Shown here: positions 6,648-14,171 of the stretch, one piece after another
How positions within the stretch are numbered: position 1 is the stretch's first letter
Layout: every line of letters starts with the position of its first letter
NCBI GenBank assembly: GCA_934149465.1
Contig: CAKPEZ010000012.1
Coordinates: forward strand, 1 to 17,790
Origin: an uncultured Bacilli bacterium
GTDB taxonomy: Bacteria > Bacillota_I > Bacilli_A > RF39 > UBA660
Reading direction: 5' to 3'
Length of the DNA: 17,790 nucleotides
Position numbers and translations under genes: made by a program
The notes under the pieces: generated by a model
Seen by the model: the letters and a program-made list of their open reading frames with translations, nothing else
What the model was told of the DNA's origin: nothing
Database searches by the model: none

Positions 6648-8315
6648 ATGAAATTAAAAAAGATAAGTAAAAAGACTTATTTAATTATGCTTTCAGTAAT
6701 ATTAGTGCTAGTTACAATGATTGGAACATCTTTTGGATTCTTTATGAAAGTTGATGAAAAAGATGTTAACTATCAAACAGGAATATTATCAATTGAACTA
6801 GTTACATCTGGAGATGATCTTGGTCAGACAATTAATTTATATAATACAGTACCAATGACTGATGAAGAAGGAAAGGCTTTAAGTCCTTATAAATTTAAAG
6901 TTACTAATACTGGAACACTTAATTATAAATTTGATTTAAAGCTTGTTTTAGATCAAACAGTAATGAATGAAGATGGATGTACTAATAATACGCTTGATTA
7001 TTCAAATGTAAAAATTATGGTAAATAATAATGAACCAGTGCTTCTTAGTAGTTTAACAGATTCTATTATATTAGCAAATACAACCTTAGCACCTAAGGAA
7101 TCAATTACTTTAGAAGTTAGAATATGGTTAGATGAGAATACAACTAACCAAGCAATTGGAAAGCATTTCCACGCTAAACTTGCAACTGATGGATATGCTG
7201 TATATACCGAAGAAGCAAAAGAAGCTAATTTAGCAACCTTAATAACAAATAAATACAATGATAATAAAGATGCTACTCCAGTAGTTAATAATAGTATTAA
7301 TTATTACTACGCATCAAGTGAATCTTTAATGCAAGATAAAGCAGGTAATATTAGATATTATGGAGCAAATCCCAATAACTATATATACTTTAACTGTGAT
7401 GATTATTCTAATCAAACAGCAGATACTTGTGAAGTATGGCGTATTATTGGAGTATTTGATGGAAAAGTAAAGATAATACGTAATACTTCTATTGGAACAT
7501 ATTCTTGGGATACATCAGCAAGAACAGAAAACTCTGGAAATGGATATAATCAGTGGGGAGAAAACGGTGATTATAAAGGAGCTGACTTAATGAAACTTCT
7601 AAATCCAGGATATTCTGATAATACTGGTTTAATCAGTAGGCCTGGAGGCGGTGGTGGAAGTGGTAGTGGAAGCGGTAGTGGAGGTAGTACTGGAGGAAGC
7701 TCTTCTGGTAGTTCAACTCAACCTATTTTAGTAAATAATAGTTTATATTATAATGCTGGATCAGGAACTTGTTATAGTGGAGCACGTAATGAGCCAGCAA
7801 GTTGTGATTTTACTAAGACAGGTTTAAAAAATGATCAAACAAGAAATTTAATTTCAGAAACATTATATTATCTAGGAGGACATGATAGTAGTTCAGTATA
7901 TTCAGATCAAATGTACGAATACGAAAGAGGTACAACAACAGGAACTAGTCCTTATGCTTATCCTACTTGGAAAGGATATGTAGCACTTCTATATGCAAGT
8001 GATTATGGATATGCAGCTGATTTTAACACTTGTGATACGAAATTATCCGGTGAAGGTGGTTCTGTAAATACCCGTTGTAATGGTGTTAATTGGATAAGAA
8101 CTTTAACTTCTGATATAACAGCATTTTTAACACCTGTTTCTTATGGCTCTATTTCTGTATTCGGAACAGGCAGTTATGATGTAAATCAACTACAAACATA
8201 TGATGTATCTACTAGGCATAATATTTTTCCTGTTCTTCATTTAGACACTAAAATAGATATAGATAAAGCAACTACTGGTACTAGTGATAATCCATATAAA
8301 TTAATAGTAAAATAG
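6648..8315 (+). CDS. Secreted protein: SipW-type signal, TasA-like domain, DUF6273-like C-terminal domain
   Basis: 555 residues from ATG 6648, chosen because SD AGGTG (6637-6641) is well spaced for it; GTG 6639 would lie within the SD. The basic N-terminus and hydrophobic helix end in TSFGFFMKVDEKDVNYQTG, resembling SipW-dependent signal peptides. Residues about 35-185 look like a TasA/camelysin-type beta domain (SPYKFKVTNTGTLNYKFDL; IWLDENTTNQAIGKHF). From about 200 on there is a domain resembling DUF6273 (EVWRIIGVFDGKVKIIR, GADLMKLLNPGY, CYSGARNEPASCDF, YVALLYASDYGYA, NPYKLIVK) with several Cys. A Gly/Ser tract (about 332-357) interrupts it. It is probably exported and exposed at the surface; function is unknown. 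No sipW lies nearby. Confidence 0.7.
   Translation: MKLKKISKKTYLIMLSVILVLVTMIGTSFGFFMKVDEKDVNYQTGILSIELVTSGDDLGQTINLYNTVPMTDEEGKALSPYKFKVTNTGTLNYKFDLKLVLDQTVMNEDGCTNNTLDYSNVKIMVNNNEPVLLSSLTDSIILANTTLAPKESITLEVRIWLDENTTNQAIGKHFHAKLATDGYAVYTEEAKEANLATLITNKYNDNKDATPVVNNSINYYYASSESLMQDKAGNIRYYGANPNNYIYFNCDDYSNQTADTCEVWRIIGVFDGKVKIIRNTSIGTYSWDTSARTENSGNGYNQWGENGDYKGADLMKLLNPGYSDNTGLISRPGGGGGSGSGSGSGGSTGGSSSGSSTQPILVNNSLYYNAGSGTCYSGARNEPASCDFTKTGLKNDQTRNLISETLYYLGGHDSSSVYSDQMYEYERGTTTGTSPYAYPTWKGYVALLYASDYGYAADFNTCDTKLSGEGGSVNTRCNGVNWIRTLTSDITAFLTPVSYGSISVFGTGSYDVNQLQTYDVSTRHNIFPVLHLDTKIDIDKATTGTSDNPYKLIVK
7641..7716 (+). repeat. Gly/Ser low-complexity tract within the secreted protein
   Basis: About 25 codons of almost only GGN and AGT/AGC (also TCN) code for a flexible linker (PGGGGGSGSGSGSGG, then more Ser). 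Local G+C is much higher than in the surrounding gene. Confidence 0.85.
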
Positions 8316-8333
8316 TTTAAAGGAAGTGAATAT

Positions 8334-8822
8334 ATGTATAATTTTAGTTATGATGATAAGTTTAACTTGTTAATAATGTCATTATTTGTACTTATTTGTA
8401 TTCTATCTTTTGTTTATATAATAATATATTTTATTGGATTATATAAATTTTACCGCAAATGTGGAAGAGCTGGATGGGAATGCTTTGTACCAATATATAA
8501 TAACTGGGTACTTTTTGAAATAGCAGGAGAAGAAGGATGGTATAGTTTACTTCCTTTAGTTAACGTAGTATATTTTTATATTTCATTATATAAAATATTT
8601 ATAAAGTTTGGCAAAAGCTCTGGATATGCTTTAGTAGCAATTATTTTTGATGGAATCTTTATTCCTTTGATTGGCTTTAATGATGATGTATTTCAAGATG
8701 ATATAGAAACTTCTAATTTTAATTATCAAAAAGATGTTAAAAAAGAATATCGTTATTGTCCTCATTGTGGAATTAACCAATATACTAAGTATTGTACTAA
8801 ATGTGGTTATAAATTTGAATAA
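8334..8822 (+). CDS. DUF5684-like membrane protein with C-terminal zinc ribbon
   Basis: 162 residues. An N-terminal membrane helix (about 11-36) leads to GLYKFYRKCGRAGWECFVPIYN, then FEIAGEEGWYSLLPLVNVVY, a further helical pair with FGKSSGYALVAIIF, and a cytoplasmic tail. This order (KxGxxGWxxxxPIYN, AGxxGWxxLLPLVN, FGKxxGY) is that of DUF5684 proteins. The tail ends in a zinc ribbon with two CxxC pairs, CPHCG and CTKCG. The SD AAAGGAAGTG stands before ATG 8334, only 18 bases after the secreted-protein gene, so the two are co-transcribed. Function is unknown; a role linked to export or sensing of the partner is only an idea. Confidence 0.75.
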   Translation: MYNFSYDDKFNLLIMSLFVLICILSFVYIIIYFIGLYKFYRKCGRAGWECFVPIYNNWVLFEIAGEEGWYSLLPLVNVVYFYISLYKIFIKFGKSSGYALVAIIFDGIFIPLIGFNDDVFQDDIETSNFNYQKDVKKEYRYCPHCGINQYTKYCTKCGYKFE

Positions 8823-8846
8823 ACTTGAAAAAAGTTTATTTTTTTA
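8818..8846 (+). terminator. AU-rich terminator of the two-gene unit
   Basis: AATAAACTT and AAGTTTATT form a 9-bp stem with loop gaaaa, running into a T tract up to 8845. It overlaps the stop codon. The stem is weak, with a single C-G pair. Confidence 0.5.
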
Positions 8847-8866
8847 TGAAAGAAATTAATAGTTCT

Positions 8867-8896
8867 TAACTAATAATATATTGTAGGCCTTGATGA
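8867..8896 (+). promoter_or_regulatory. Putative radC promoter and leader sharing the comEA motif
   Basis: TAACTAATAATATA (8867-8880) matches 12 of 14 positions of the comEA block (916-929). CCTTGATGA (8888-8896) is identical to 941-949 and ends 5 bases before the radC ATG. No normal SD is visible. The spacing between the two blocks is 7 bases here and 11 in comEA. Confidence 0.45.
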
Positions 8897-8901
8897 AATA
8901 G

Positions 8902-9594
8902 ATGAAAAGTGATTTAAGAAAAATAGATCGAATGGATATGCCTAGAGAAAGGCTTCTTACTTATGGAAAAGAGAATTTATCTAATGATGAGTTAATTGCA
9001 ATTATCTTAAGAACTGGTGATAAAAAGAGAAATGTTAAAGAACTTGCTTTATATTTGCTTAGTTATATTGGAGGTATAGAAAAGCTTAAAGATTTAAATT
9101 ATTCTAATCTTTTAAAAATAGATGGAATAGGTGAGACTAAAGCTACTCTTATACTTGCAGTAGTTGAACTTAGTAAGAGGCTTAATAATAGTACTTTTTT
9201 AGATAATAAGATGATTTTAAATAAGCCTAATGTAATTGTAAATTATTTCTACGATCTTTTCGAGGATAAAGATCAAGAAGAATTTTATGTTGTTTACTTA
9301 GATATTAGAAAAAGATATATTGATAAGTATTTGTTATTTAGAGGTACTTATAATTCTTCTTTAGTGCATCCTAGAGAAATATTTAAAAATGCTTATCTTT
9401 TATCTGCTGATAGCATTATTTGTATTCATAATCATCCAAGTGGAGAAGTAGAACCATCCAAACAAGATATTTTAATTACTAAGAAAATACAAGAAATTAG
9501 TATTATTCATAGCATTAAATTAGTTGATCATCTTATTATTGGAAAGCATAAATATTTTAGCTTTTTTGAAAATAATATGCTTAAAACTTTATAA
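8902..9594 (+). CDS. radC: RadC family JAMM protein
   Basis: 230 residues, normal for RadC (UPF0758). The N-terminal region has PRERLLTYGKENLSNDELIAI and a helix-hairpin-helix (IDGIGETKATLILA, about 73-86). The C-terminal MPN/JAMM domain has H176, H178 and D189 in HNHPSG-x8-D, a putative metal site. Despite its name its biochemical role is uncertain; in streptococci radC is a late competence gene. Here it opens the conserved radC-mre gene order, with an unusual leader like that of comEA. Confidence 0.93.
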   Translation: MKSDLRKIDRMDMPRERLLTYGKENLSNDELIAIILRTGDKKRNVKELALYLLSYIGGIEKLKDLNYSNLLKIDGIGETKATLILAVVELSKRLNNSTFLDNKMILNKPNVIVNYFYDLFEDKDQEEFYVVYLDIRKRYIDKYLLFRGTYNSSLVHPREIFKNAYLLSADSIICIHNHPSGEVEPSKQDILITKKIQEISIIHSIKLVDHLIIGKHKYFSFFENNMLKTL

Positions 9595-9653
9595 AATAGG
9601 AAAACTGTATTATAATAAAAATAGATGCTAATATGAAAGGATGAATATAATAT

Positions 9654-10505
9654 ATGTATTCAAGAAAAAAGAAATTTAAACATTGGTGGGTTATAATTAC
9701 AATTCTAATTATTGGAATAATAGTTATTTTTTCATATACTCTAGGAGAAGATCGTCAAAGTAATGCGATCGAAGGTACTGTAAAAGATGGAGTTAGTATT
9801 GTTGAGAGAATTTTTGTTTATCCTTTTAAAAATATTGGGAATTTCTTTAAAAACATTGGTGAATTAAATAATGCTCGTAAAGAGAATGCTGAATTAAAAA
9901 AGAAATTAGATGGTATAAAAATGTTAGAGGCAGAAAATCTTGAGTTAAAATCACAAATAGAATCCTTAAAAAAAGAGTTAAGTATTGATCAAGTATTAAG
10001 TGAATATAGTTATATTAATGCAAGCGTTTTAAGTAGAAACGTTGGATATTGGTATAATACTATTACAATAGACAAAGGGAAAAAGAGTAAAATAGGAGTA
10101 GGAGATGCAGTTATAAATAATAGTGGTCTAATTGGAAAAGTTATTAGCGTAACTAATTTAACTGCTACAGTAAAATTAATAACTAGTAGTGATCTAAATA
10201 CTAAGATATCTGTTGCAGTAAATCATGATGGACATGATTTATATGGACTTATTGTTGGCTATAATAAAGATAATAAAGCTTTAAGAATTGAAGGAATCAG
10301 TAATAGTGATGTTGTAAAAGAAGGAGATTATGTTTATACTAGTGGACTTAGCGGAACTTTTCCATCTGGAGTATTAGTAGGAAACGTTTATAGCGTTGTT
10401 GCTGATGAATATGGTTTATCCAAAATTATTGAAGTAACTCCAAGTGCAGATTTTGATGATTTAAATTATGTTAGCGTTCTAAAGAGAAAAGGAGATAGCA
10501 AATGA
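9654..10505 (+). CDS. mreC: Rod shape-determining protein MreC
   Basis: Membrane-anchored scaffold of the elongasome. It has a short basic N-terminus, one membrane helix (about 12-28), an extracellular coiled coil (about 68-112; ARKENAELKKKL, AENLELKSQIESLKKEL), then the beta-barrel core with VLSRNVGYWYNTITIDKG, VINNSGLIGKV, SGLSGTFPSGVLVG and a final VSVLKRKG. 283 residues fits the family. SD GAAAGGA is about 12 bases from the ATG. A TATAAT (9611-9616) in the radC-mreC gap may be its promoter. mreB is missing between radC and mreC. The stop TGA overlaps the mreD start (ATGA). Confidence 0.93.
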   Translation: MYSRKKKFKHWWVIITILIIGIIVIFSYTLGEDRQSNAIEGTVKDGVSIVERIFVYPFKNIGNFFKNIGELNNARKENAELKKKLDGIKMLEAENLELKSQIESLKKELSIDQVLSEYSYINASVLSRNVGYWYNTITIDKGKKSKIGVGDAVINNSGLIGKVISVTNLTATVKLITSSDLNTKISVAVNHDGHDLYGLIVGYNKDNKALRIEGISNSDVVKEGDYVYTSGLSGTFPSGVLVGNVYSVVADEYGLSKIIEVTPSADFDDLNYVSVLKRKGDSK

Positions 10506-11008
10506 TAATAGCGCTTATTGTACTAATACTATCATTTTTATTAGATGGAATTATTTCTAATTTTCTTTTTATTTCTAGTACTAACTTTATGCTATTTGGA
10601 ACAATTTATATTTTAGTTTCTTTAGTTATACTTTGTCCATATTTTTATAATGCAAAGAAATTCTTTATATTTACTAGTATTTTTGGCCTTCTTTTTGATA
10701 TTGCTTATACTAATACTTTCGTTTTAAATTTAGTAGTGTTCATTTTACTTGGAATTGTTATTAGGTTTTTTCATTCATTTTTGGCAAACTCGTTATTTAG
10801 TAATATATTTATTTCTTTAATCACGATTATGCTTTATTATCTTTTTACTTTCTTTTTCCTATTTATTAGTAATTATAATGGGGGATTATTATTTAGTCTT
10901 GGAAAGATTTTATATAGTAATATTTTTATGACTATTATTTATAGCGTTTTTCTTTATTATGCTGTAAAATTTATGCTAAAGAAACTAAGAATGAAGCAAT
11001 TTAAATAA
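10502..11008 (+). CDS. mreD: Rod shape-determining protein MreD
   Basis: 168-residue membrane protein with about five or six hydrophobic segments and few charged residues. It directly follows mreC with a four-base ATGA overlap and SD GGAG at the end of mreC. MreD sequences diverge strongly; the call rests on position, size and segments such as SFLLDGIISNFLF and FGLLFDIAYTN. Its last 8 bases overlap the end of the converging glycerophosphodiesterase gene. Confidence 0.85.
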   Translation: MIIALIVLILSFLLDGIISNFLFISSTNFMLFGTIYILVSLVILCPYFYNAKKFFIFTSIFGLLFDIAYTNTFVLNLVVFILLGIVIRFFHSFLANSLFSNIFISLITIMLYYLFTFFFLFISNYNGGLLFSLGKILYSNIFMTIIYSVFLYYAVKFMLKKLRMKQFK

Positions 11009-11690
11009 AGTCTATGCGATCGCTTATAAAGAAAAGTTTAGAATGATAAGATTCTGGGAAAAGAGATTTTACTTTAGTTATATCTCTTTTTTCATTTATA
11101 TGATAAAAGAATACTTCCTTTTTAGTTTTTATTATTTTATCAGCAATCTTTTGGTTCATAAGCTCAACTAGAATAAAGTTATAAAACTTATTATAATTAA
11201 TATTTTTTCTAAGATAAATTAAATATCCTAGTTTTATACGATTATTTAATTTATTTAAGTAATTGATGATCTTTTTATTAAATGACATAACGTAAATATT
11301 TTTACTTTCTGGATAATTCATTAATAATTCATTTAAGTAATAAGCAAATTTCTTTTCATTGTAGTAGCACTTTAATTCAATAAGAAGAATTTTATTTGTT
11401 GTTATATCTAGAATTTGCTTTAGGGTAGGAATACTTTGAGGGAATGACTTAGTTCCATAATTGTACTGATTTAATTCGTTTAAAGTTAATTTTTCAACTA
11501 GGCCAGTACCGTTACTAGTTCTATTTATGTTGTGATCATGTATAACAACTATTTTATTATCTTTAGTAAGATGAACATCAAATTCTGCTCCTTTAGAATA
11601 CTTATGATTTAAAGCTTTGCTAATACTAAGATAAGTATTTTCTTTTATTGACTTAGAAGTAAGGCCTCTATGAATTATTAGATTTGTCAT
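11001..11690 (-). CDS. Glycerophosphodiester phosphodiesterase (GDPD)
   Basis: Cytoplasmic GDPD of the UgpQ type, with no signal peptide (229 residues). It hydrolyses glycerophosphodiesters to glycerol-3-phosphate and an alcohol. Catalytic and metal residues are in place: H7 R8 in IIHRG, E17 N18 in ENT, E36 and D38 in GAEFDV, and H51/H53 in HDH, with NRTSNGTG after them. The C-terminal half is shorter and more basic than usual. SD GGTGAAAG precedes the start. It lies opposite to its neighbours between mreD and the spoIVFA-like gene, where B. subtilis has minC and minD, so it is probably a later insertion. Confidence 0.9.
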   Translation of the reverse strand: MTNLIIHRGLTSKSIKENTYLSISKALNHKYSKGAEFDVHLTKDNKIVVIHDHNINRTSNGTGLVEKLTLNELNQYNYGTKSFPQSIPTLKQILDITTNKILLIELKCYYNEKKFAYYLNELLMNYPESKNIYVMSFNKKIINYLNKLNNRIKLGYLIYLRKNINYNKFYNFILVELMNQKIADKIIKTKKEVFFYHINEKRDITKVKSLFPESYHSKLFFISDRIDFI

Positions 11691-11766
11691 ATAACTTTCA
11701 CCAATATAATAATATTATAAAGTTATAAATTTATGAGGTTAAACATATAAATTATTAGGTGAAATT

Positions 11767-12372
11767 ATGGATATAGAGCAAAGTAAATTTCTTTCTTCTC
11801 AAAGATCTTCTAATCCTAATCAGAAGATGAAGTATCTTTATAAGATTTTATTTAAAATGCTTATTACTGTGATATTATTTATAATAACATTGATCGTTTG
11901 TAAAAGTAGTGATAGTTATAAAACCTATATTTATAAAAAATTATATAATAATGCATTTTCGTTTACCGAAATTAATAACTTATATAATAAATATTTAGGA
12001 GGAATAATTCCTTTAGAAAAGATTATTAAAACTACTGAACCAGTTTTTAATGAAAAGCTAAAATACAAAGATGAAACTAAATATTATGATGGAGTATCTT
12101 TAACTACTGATAAAAATTATTTAGTGCCTATTTTAGAAAGTGGGATTGTTGTATTTTCTGGAGTTAAAGAAAACTATGGGAATACAGTTATTATTCAGGG
12201 GATGGATGGAGTAGATATTTGGTATGGTAATCTTTCTAATACGAGTGTTAAAATATATGATTATGTAGAAGGTGGAAATCCTTTAGGAGAAGTAATAGGA
12301 GATAAGCTTTATTTAGTATTCGGAAAAGATAATAAGTATTATAAATATGAAGACTATTTATCCAAATATTAA
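11767..12372 (+). CDS. SpoIVFA-like membrane protein with degenerate LytM (M23) domain
   Basis: 201 residues. A cytoplasmic N-terminus (about 1-24) leads to one membrane helix (about 27-45), a linker, and a C-terminal M23-like beta domain: VPILESGIVVFSG, YGNTVIIQGMDGVDIWYGN, YVEGGNPLGEVIGDKLY. The histidines and aspartate that bind zinc in active M23 enzymes are missing, as in B. subtilis SpoIVFA, which holds and stabilises the intramembrane protease SpoIVFB. The next gene is SpoIVFB-like and overlaps by 26 bases, which supports the pairing. SD AGGTGA precedes the ATG. It could instead be a general M23-like partner of a non-sporulation protease. Confidence 0.8.
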   Translation: MDIEQSKFLSSQRSSNPNQKMKYLYKILFKMLITVILFIITLIVCKSSDSYKTYIYKKLYNNAFSFTEINNLYNKYLGGIIPLEKIIKTTEPVFNEKLKYKDETKYYDGVSLTTDKNYLVPILESGIVVFSGVKENYGNTVIIQGMDGVDIWYGNLSNTSVKIYDYVEGGNPLGEVIGDKLYLVFGKDNKYYKYEDYLSKY

Positions 12373-13114
12373 GTTTACTTCTTCATATTTATTGGTTGCG
12401 CTTGGCTTTGTATTAGCAGGTTATTTTAGGGATTTAATCTTTTTTACTTCTCTTATACTAGTACATGAATTTGGACATTATTTAATAGGAATGTCTTTAG
12501 GAAATAGAAGTGCTAAAATATATATATATCCATTTGGAGGGCTTACTAAATTTGATAGTTTTATTAATCAAAAGATTTATCATTCGTTTTTAATTAGCGT
12601 TGCTGGTATAATATTTCAAATGACGTTTTATTACTTTCTTTTTCTTTTATTTAAAGAAGGAATAATCTTTTCTAATAGCGATTTTTCTTTAATAAAAAAG
12701 TATCATTATTCAATGTTAATGTTTAACATATTACCAATTATTCCTTTAGACGGATCAAAAATATTAGAATGTCTTCTTAACAAATATTTTCCATATAAAA
12801 TATCTATGTATTTATTAATTTGCGTTTCTCTAATAAGTCTTTTATTATTTGAGACAATAAGTTTGCCTTTTTTTGATTATAATTATCTTATTATCGGAAT
12901 AATTCTGTTTAGTGATATATATAAATTTAAGAAAAATATAAAATATAATTATTCTAAATTTTTATTAGAAAGATATCTATATCACTTTAAATTTAGAAAG
13001 CTCAAAAAAATAGATAAAGTAAGCATGATGTATCAAGAAAGAAGGCATCTTATTTATAATAATAAAAAATATGTAACAGAAAGGGAAATCTTGCAAAAAA
13101 TGTTTGACTTATGA
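12347..13114 (+). CDS. SpoIVFB-like intramembrane metalloprotease (M50, site-2 protease)
   Basis: 255 residues. The zinc motif HEFGH is at 40-44 in a membrane helix; the third ligand region is FNILPIIPLDGSKI (N127, D135). Between them sit YIYPFGGLTKFD and LISVAGIIFQM, typical of the SpoIVFB subgroup. In spore formers SpoIVFB cleaves pro-sigma-K. The C-terminal about 60 residues are basic and soluble; this subgroup usually carries a CBS-type tail, not clear here. It overlaps the SpoIVFA-like gene and shows no strong SD, so translation is probably coupled. The stop TGA is directly followed by TAA. Whether the host sporulates cannot be told from this window. Confidence 0.85.
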   Translation: MKTIYPNIKFTSSYLLVALGFVLAGYFRDLIFFTSLILVHEFGHYLIGMSLGNRSAKIYIYPFGGLTKFDSFINQKIYHSFLISVAGIIFQMTFYYFLFLLFKEGIIFSNSDFSLIKKYHYSMLMFNILPIIPLDGSKILECLLNKYFPYKISMYLLICVSLISLLLFETISLPFFDYNYLIIGIILFSDIYKFKKNIKYNYSKFLLERYLYHFKFRKLKKIDKVSMMYQERRHLIYNNKKYVTEREILQKMFDL

Positions 13115-13132
13115 TAACTTATATGATATTAT
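13104..13132 (+). promoter_or_regulatory. Promoter of rplU-prp-rpmA
   Basis: TTGACT (13104-13109), a 17-base spacer, then TATTAT (13127-13132) preceded by TGa. It overlaps the end of the spoIVFB-like gene, so the ribosomal genes are expressed on their own. Confidence 0.75.
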
Positions 13133-13140
13133 TTTATATG

Positions 13141-13240
13141 TTTGAAGGACTCTTAGTTGTTTTACAACCGCACAAAAAAGGTTATAAGTATTAAATTTAA
13201 TCACCTTCATGGCGAGTCTTTTAATAAGTTTAAGAGGAGG
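13141..13240 (+). ncRNA. Ribosomal protein L21 leader
   Basis: This untranslated leader lies between the promoter and rplU. It contains GACTC (13148-13152) able to pair with GAGTC (13214-13218), and AACC GCACAAAAAA GGTT (13166-13183). GAAGG (13144-13148) can instead pair with CCTTC (13204-13208). Position and the ACCGCACAAAA segment agree with the L21 leader of Firmicutes, thought to be bound by L21 for feedback control. Recognised from memory, not by a covariance search. Confidence 0.7.
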
Positions 13241-13247
13241 TAATAAA

Positions 13248-13547
13248 ATGAAAGCAGTATTAGAAACTGGTGGTAAACAATATTATGTTACTGAAGGAGA
13301 CGTTATCTATGTAGAAAAGATAGATGTTCCTGAAGGAAAAAAGATTGTTTTTGATAAGGTATTATTAGTTGATGGAACTGTTGGTAATCCTTATGTAAAG
13401 GGTGCTAGTGTTGAAGGCGTAGTAGTAAAACACGGTAAAGAAAAGAAGATCGTAGTATTTAAATACAAACCTAAGAAAAGTTCAAAAACTAAACAAGGAC
13501 ATCGTCAACCTTATACTAAGATTGAAATCAAGAAGATTTCTAAATAG
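13248..13547 (+). CDS. rplU: 50S ribosomal protein L21
   Basis: 99 residues starting MKAVLETGGKQYYV, with RIDVPEG-like spacing (KIDVPEGKKIVFDKVLL), GNPYVKGASVEGVV and the basic C-terminal FKYKPKKSSKTKQGHRQPY. Start 13248 is chosen for the strong SD AGAGGAGG seven bases upstream. The in-frame ATG 13209 lies inside the leader structure and would add a foreign N-terminus. Confidence 0.97.
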   Translation: MKAVLETGGKQYYVTEGDVIYVEKIDVPEGKKIVFDKVLLVDGTVGNPYVKGASVEGVVVKHGKEKKIVVFKYKPKKSSKTKQGHRQPYTKIEIKKISK

Positions 13548-13555
13548 GGTTTATT

Positions 13556-13867
13556 ATGATAAAGATAGATGTTTTTAATAAAGATCATATTATTAATAAA
13601 GTAATAATTAAAGGGCATGCTCTTTATGATGATTATGGAAAAGATATTGTTTGTGCTTCAGTAAGTAGCATTTATATTTGTACTGTTAATGCGATTTTAA
13701 GATTTGGCAAGGATAATATAAATATTTTAGATGAAAATGATGAACATATCATAAATGTTTTAAATAATTCTAAAGATACACAGATATTACTTACTAATAT
13801 GATTGATTTATTAAAGCACTTAGAAAATGATTATCCAAAAAATATTGAAGTAGTAAGGAGGAAATAA
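13556..13867 (+). CDS. prp: Ribosomal-processing cysteine protease Prp
   Basis: 103 residues. The catalytic pair is H21 in KGHALYDDYGKD and C33 in DIVCASVS, both in the expected Prp (YsxB) context. Prp removes the N-terminal propeptide of L27 in Firmicutes. It sits between rplU and rpmA as usual, 8 bases after the rplU stop, with only a weak SD (AGGG). Its substrate site is visible in the next gene. Confidence 0.95.
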   Translation: MIKIDVFNKDHIINKVIIKGHALYDDYGKDIVCASVSSIYICTVNAILRFGKDNINILDENDEHIINVLNNSKDTQILLTNMIDLLKHLENDYPKNIEVVRRK

Positions 13868-13869
13868 AG

Positions 13870-14157
13870 ATGGAATTTTTGAAGTTAAATATACAATTAT
13901 TCGCCCATAAAAAAGGTCAAAGTTCAACAAGCAATGGTCGTGATTCTGAATCTAAAAGATTAGGTGCTAAAGCTGCTGATGGAGAATATATTACTGCTGG
14001 TAGTATTATTTATCGTCAACGTGGTACTAAAATTCATCCTGGTAAAAATGTAATGCGTGGTAAGGATGATACTTTATTCACAACTATTTCTGGTTATGTA
14101 AAATTTGAAAAATTAGGTAGAGATAAAAAACAGGCAAGTGTATATCCTACTAAATAA
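13870..14157 (+). CDS. rpmA: 50S ribosomal protein L27 with cleavable propeptide
   Basis: 95 residues. The N-terminal extension MEFLKLNIQLFA fits the Prp site (LNxQxFA before HKKG), so mature L27 should begin at H13 or close by. It then has HKKGQSSTSNGRDSESKRLG and GSIIYRQRGTKIHPG, typical of L27 at the peptidyl-transferase centre. SD AAGGAGG overlaps the end of prp, with the start 2 bases after the prp stop. Confidence 0.97.
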   Translation: MEFLKLNIQLFAHKKGQSSTSNGRDSESKRLGAKAADGEYITAGSIIYRQRGTKIHPGKNVMRGKDDTLFTTISGYVKFEKLGRDKKQASVYPTK

Positions 14158-14171
14158 AAAAAGTTTAATCT

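Noticed and set aside
6998..7258. 86-residue frame on the minus strand inside the secreted-protein gene
   Set aside because: Antisense shadow of a well-supported gene; no SD and no family resemblance.
10503..13114. TGA stops of mreC and the spoIVFB-like gene are both followed at once by TAA, as if TGA might be read as Trp
   Set aside because: All conserved tryptophans (NWYPGHM, GILWP, RGDEWVSS) use TGG, and no gene needs TGA read-through. Two cases are too few.
13209..13247. N-terminal extension of L21 from ATG 13209
   Set aside because: It lies in the L21 leader; the normal L21 start with a strong SD is ATG 13248.
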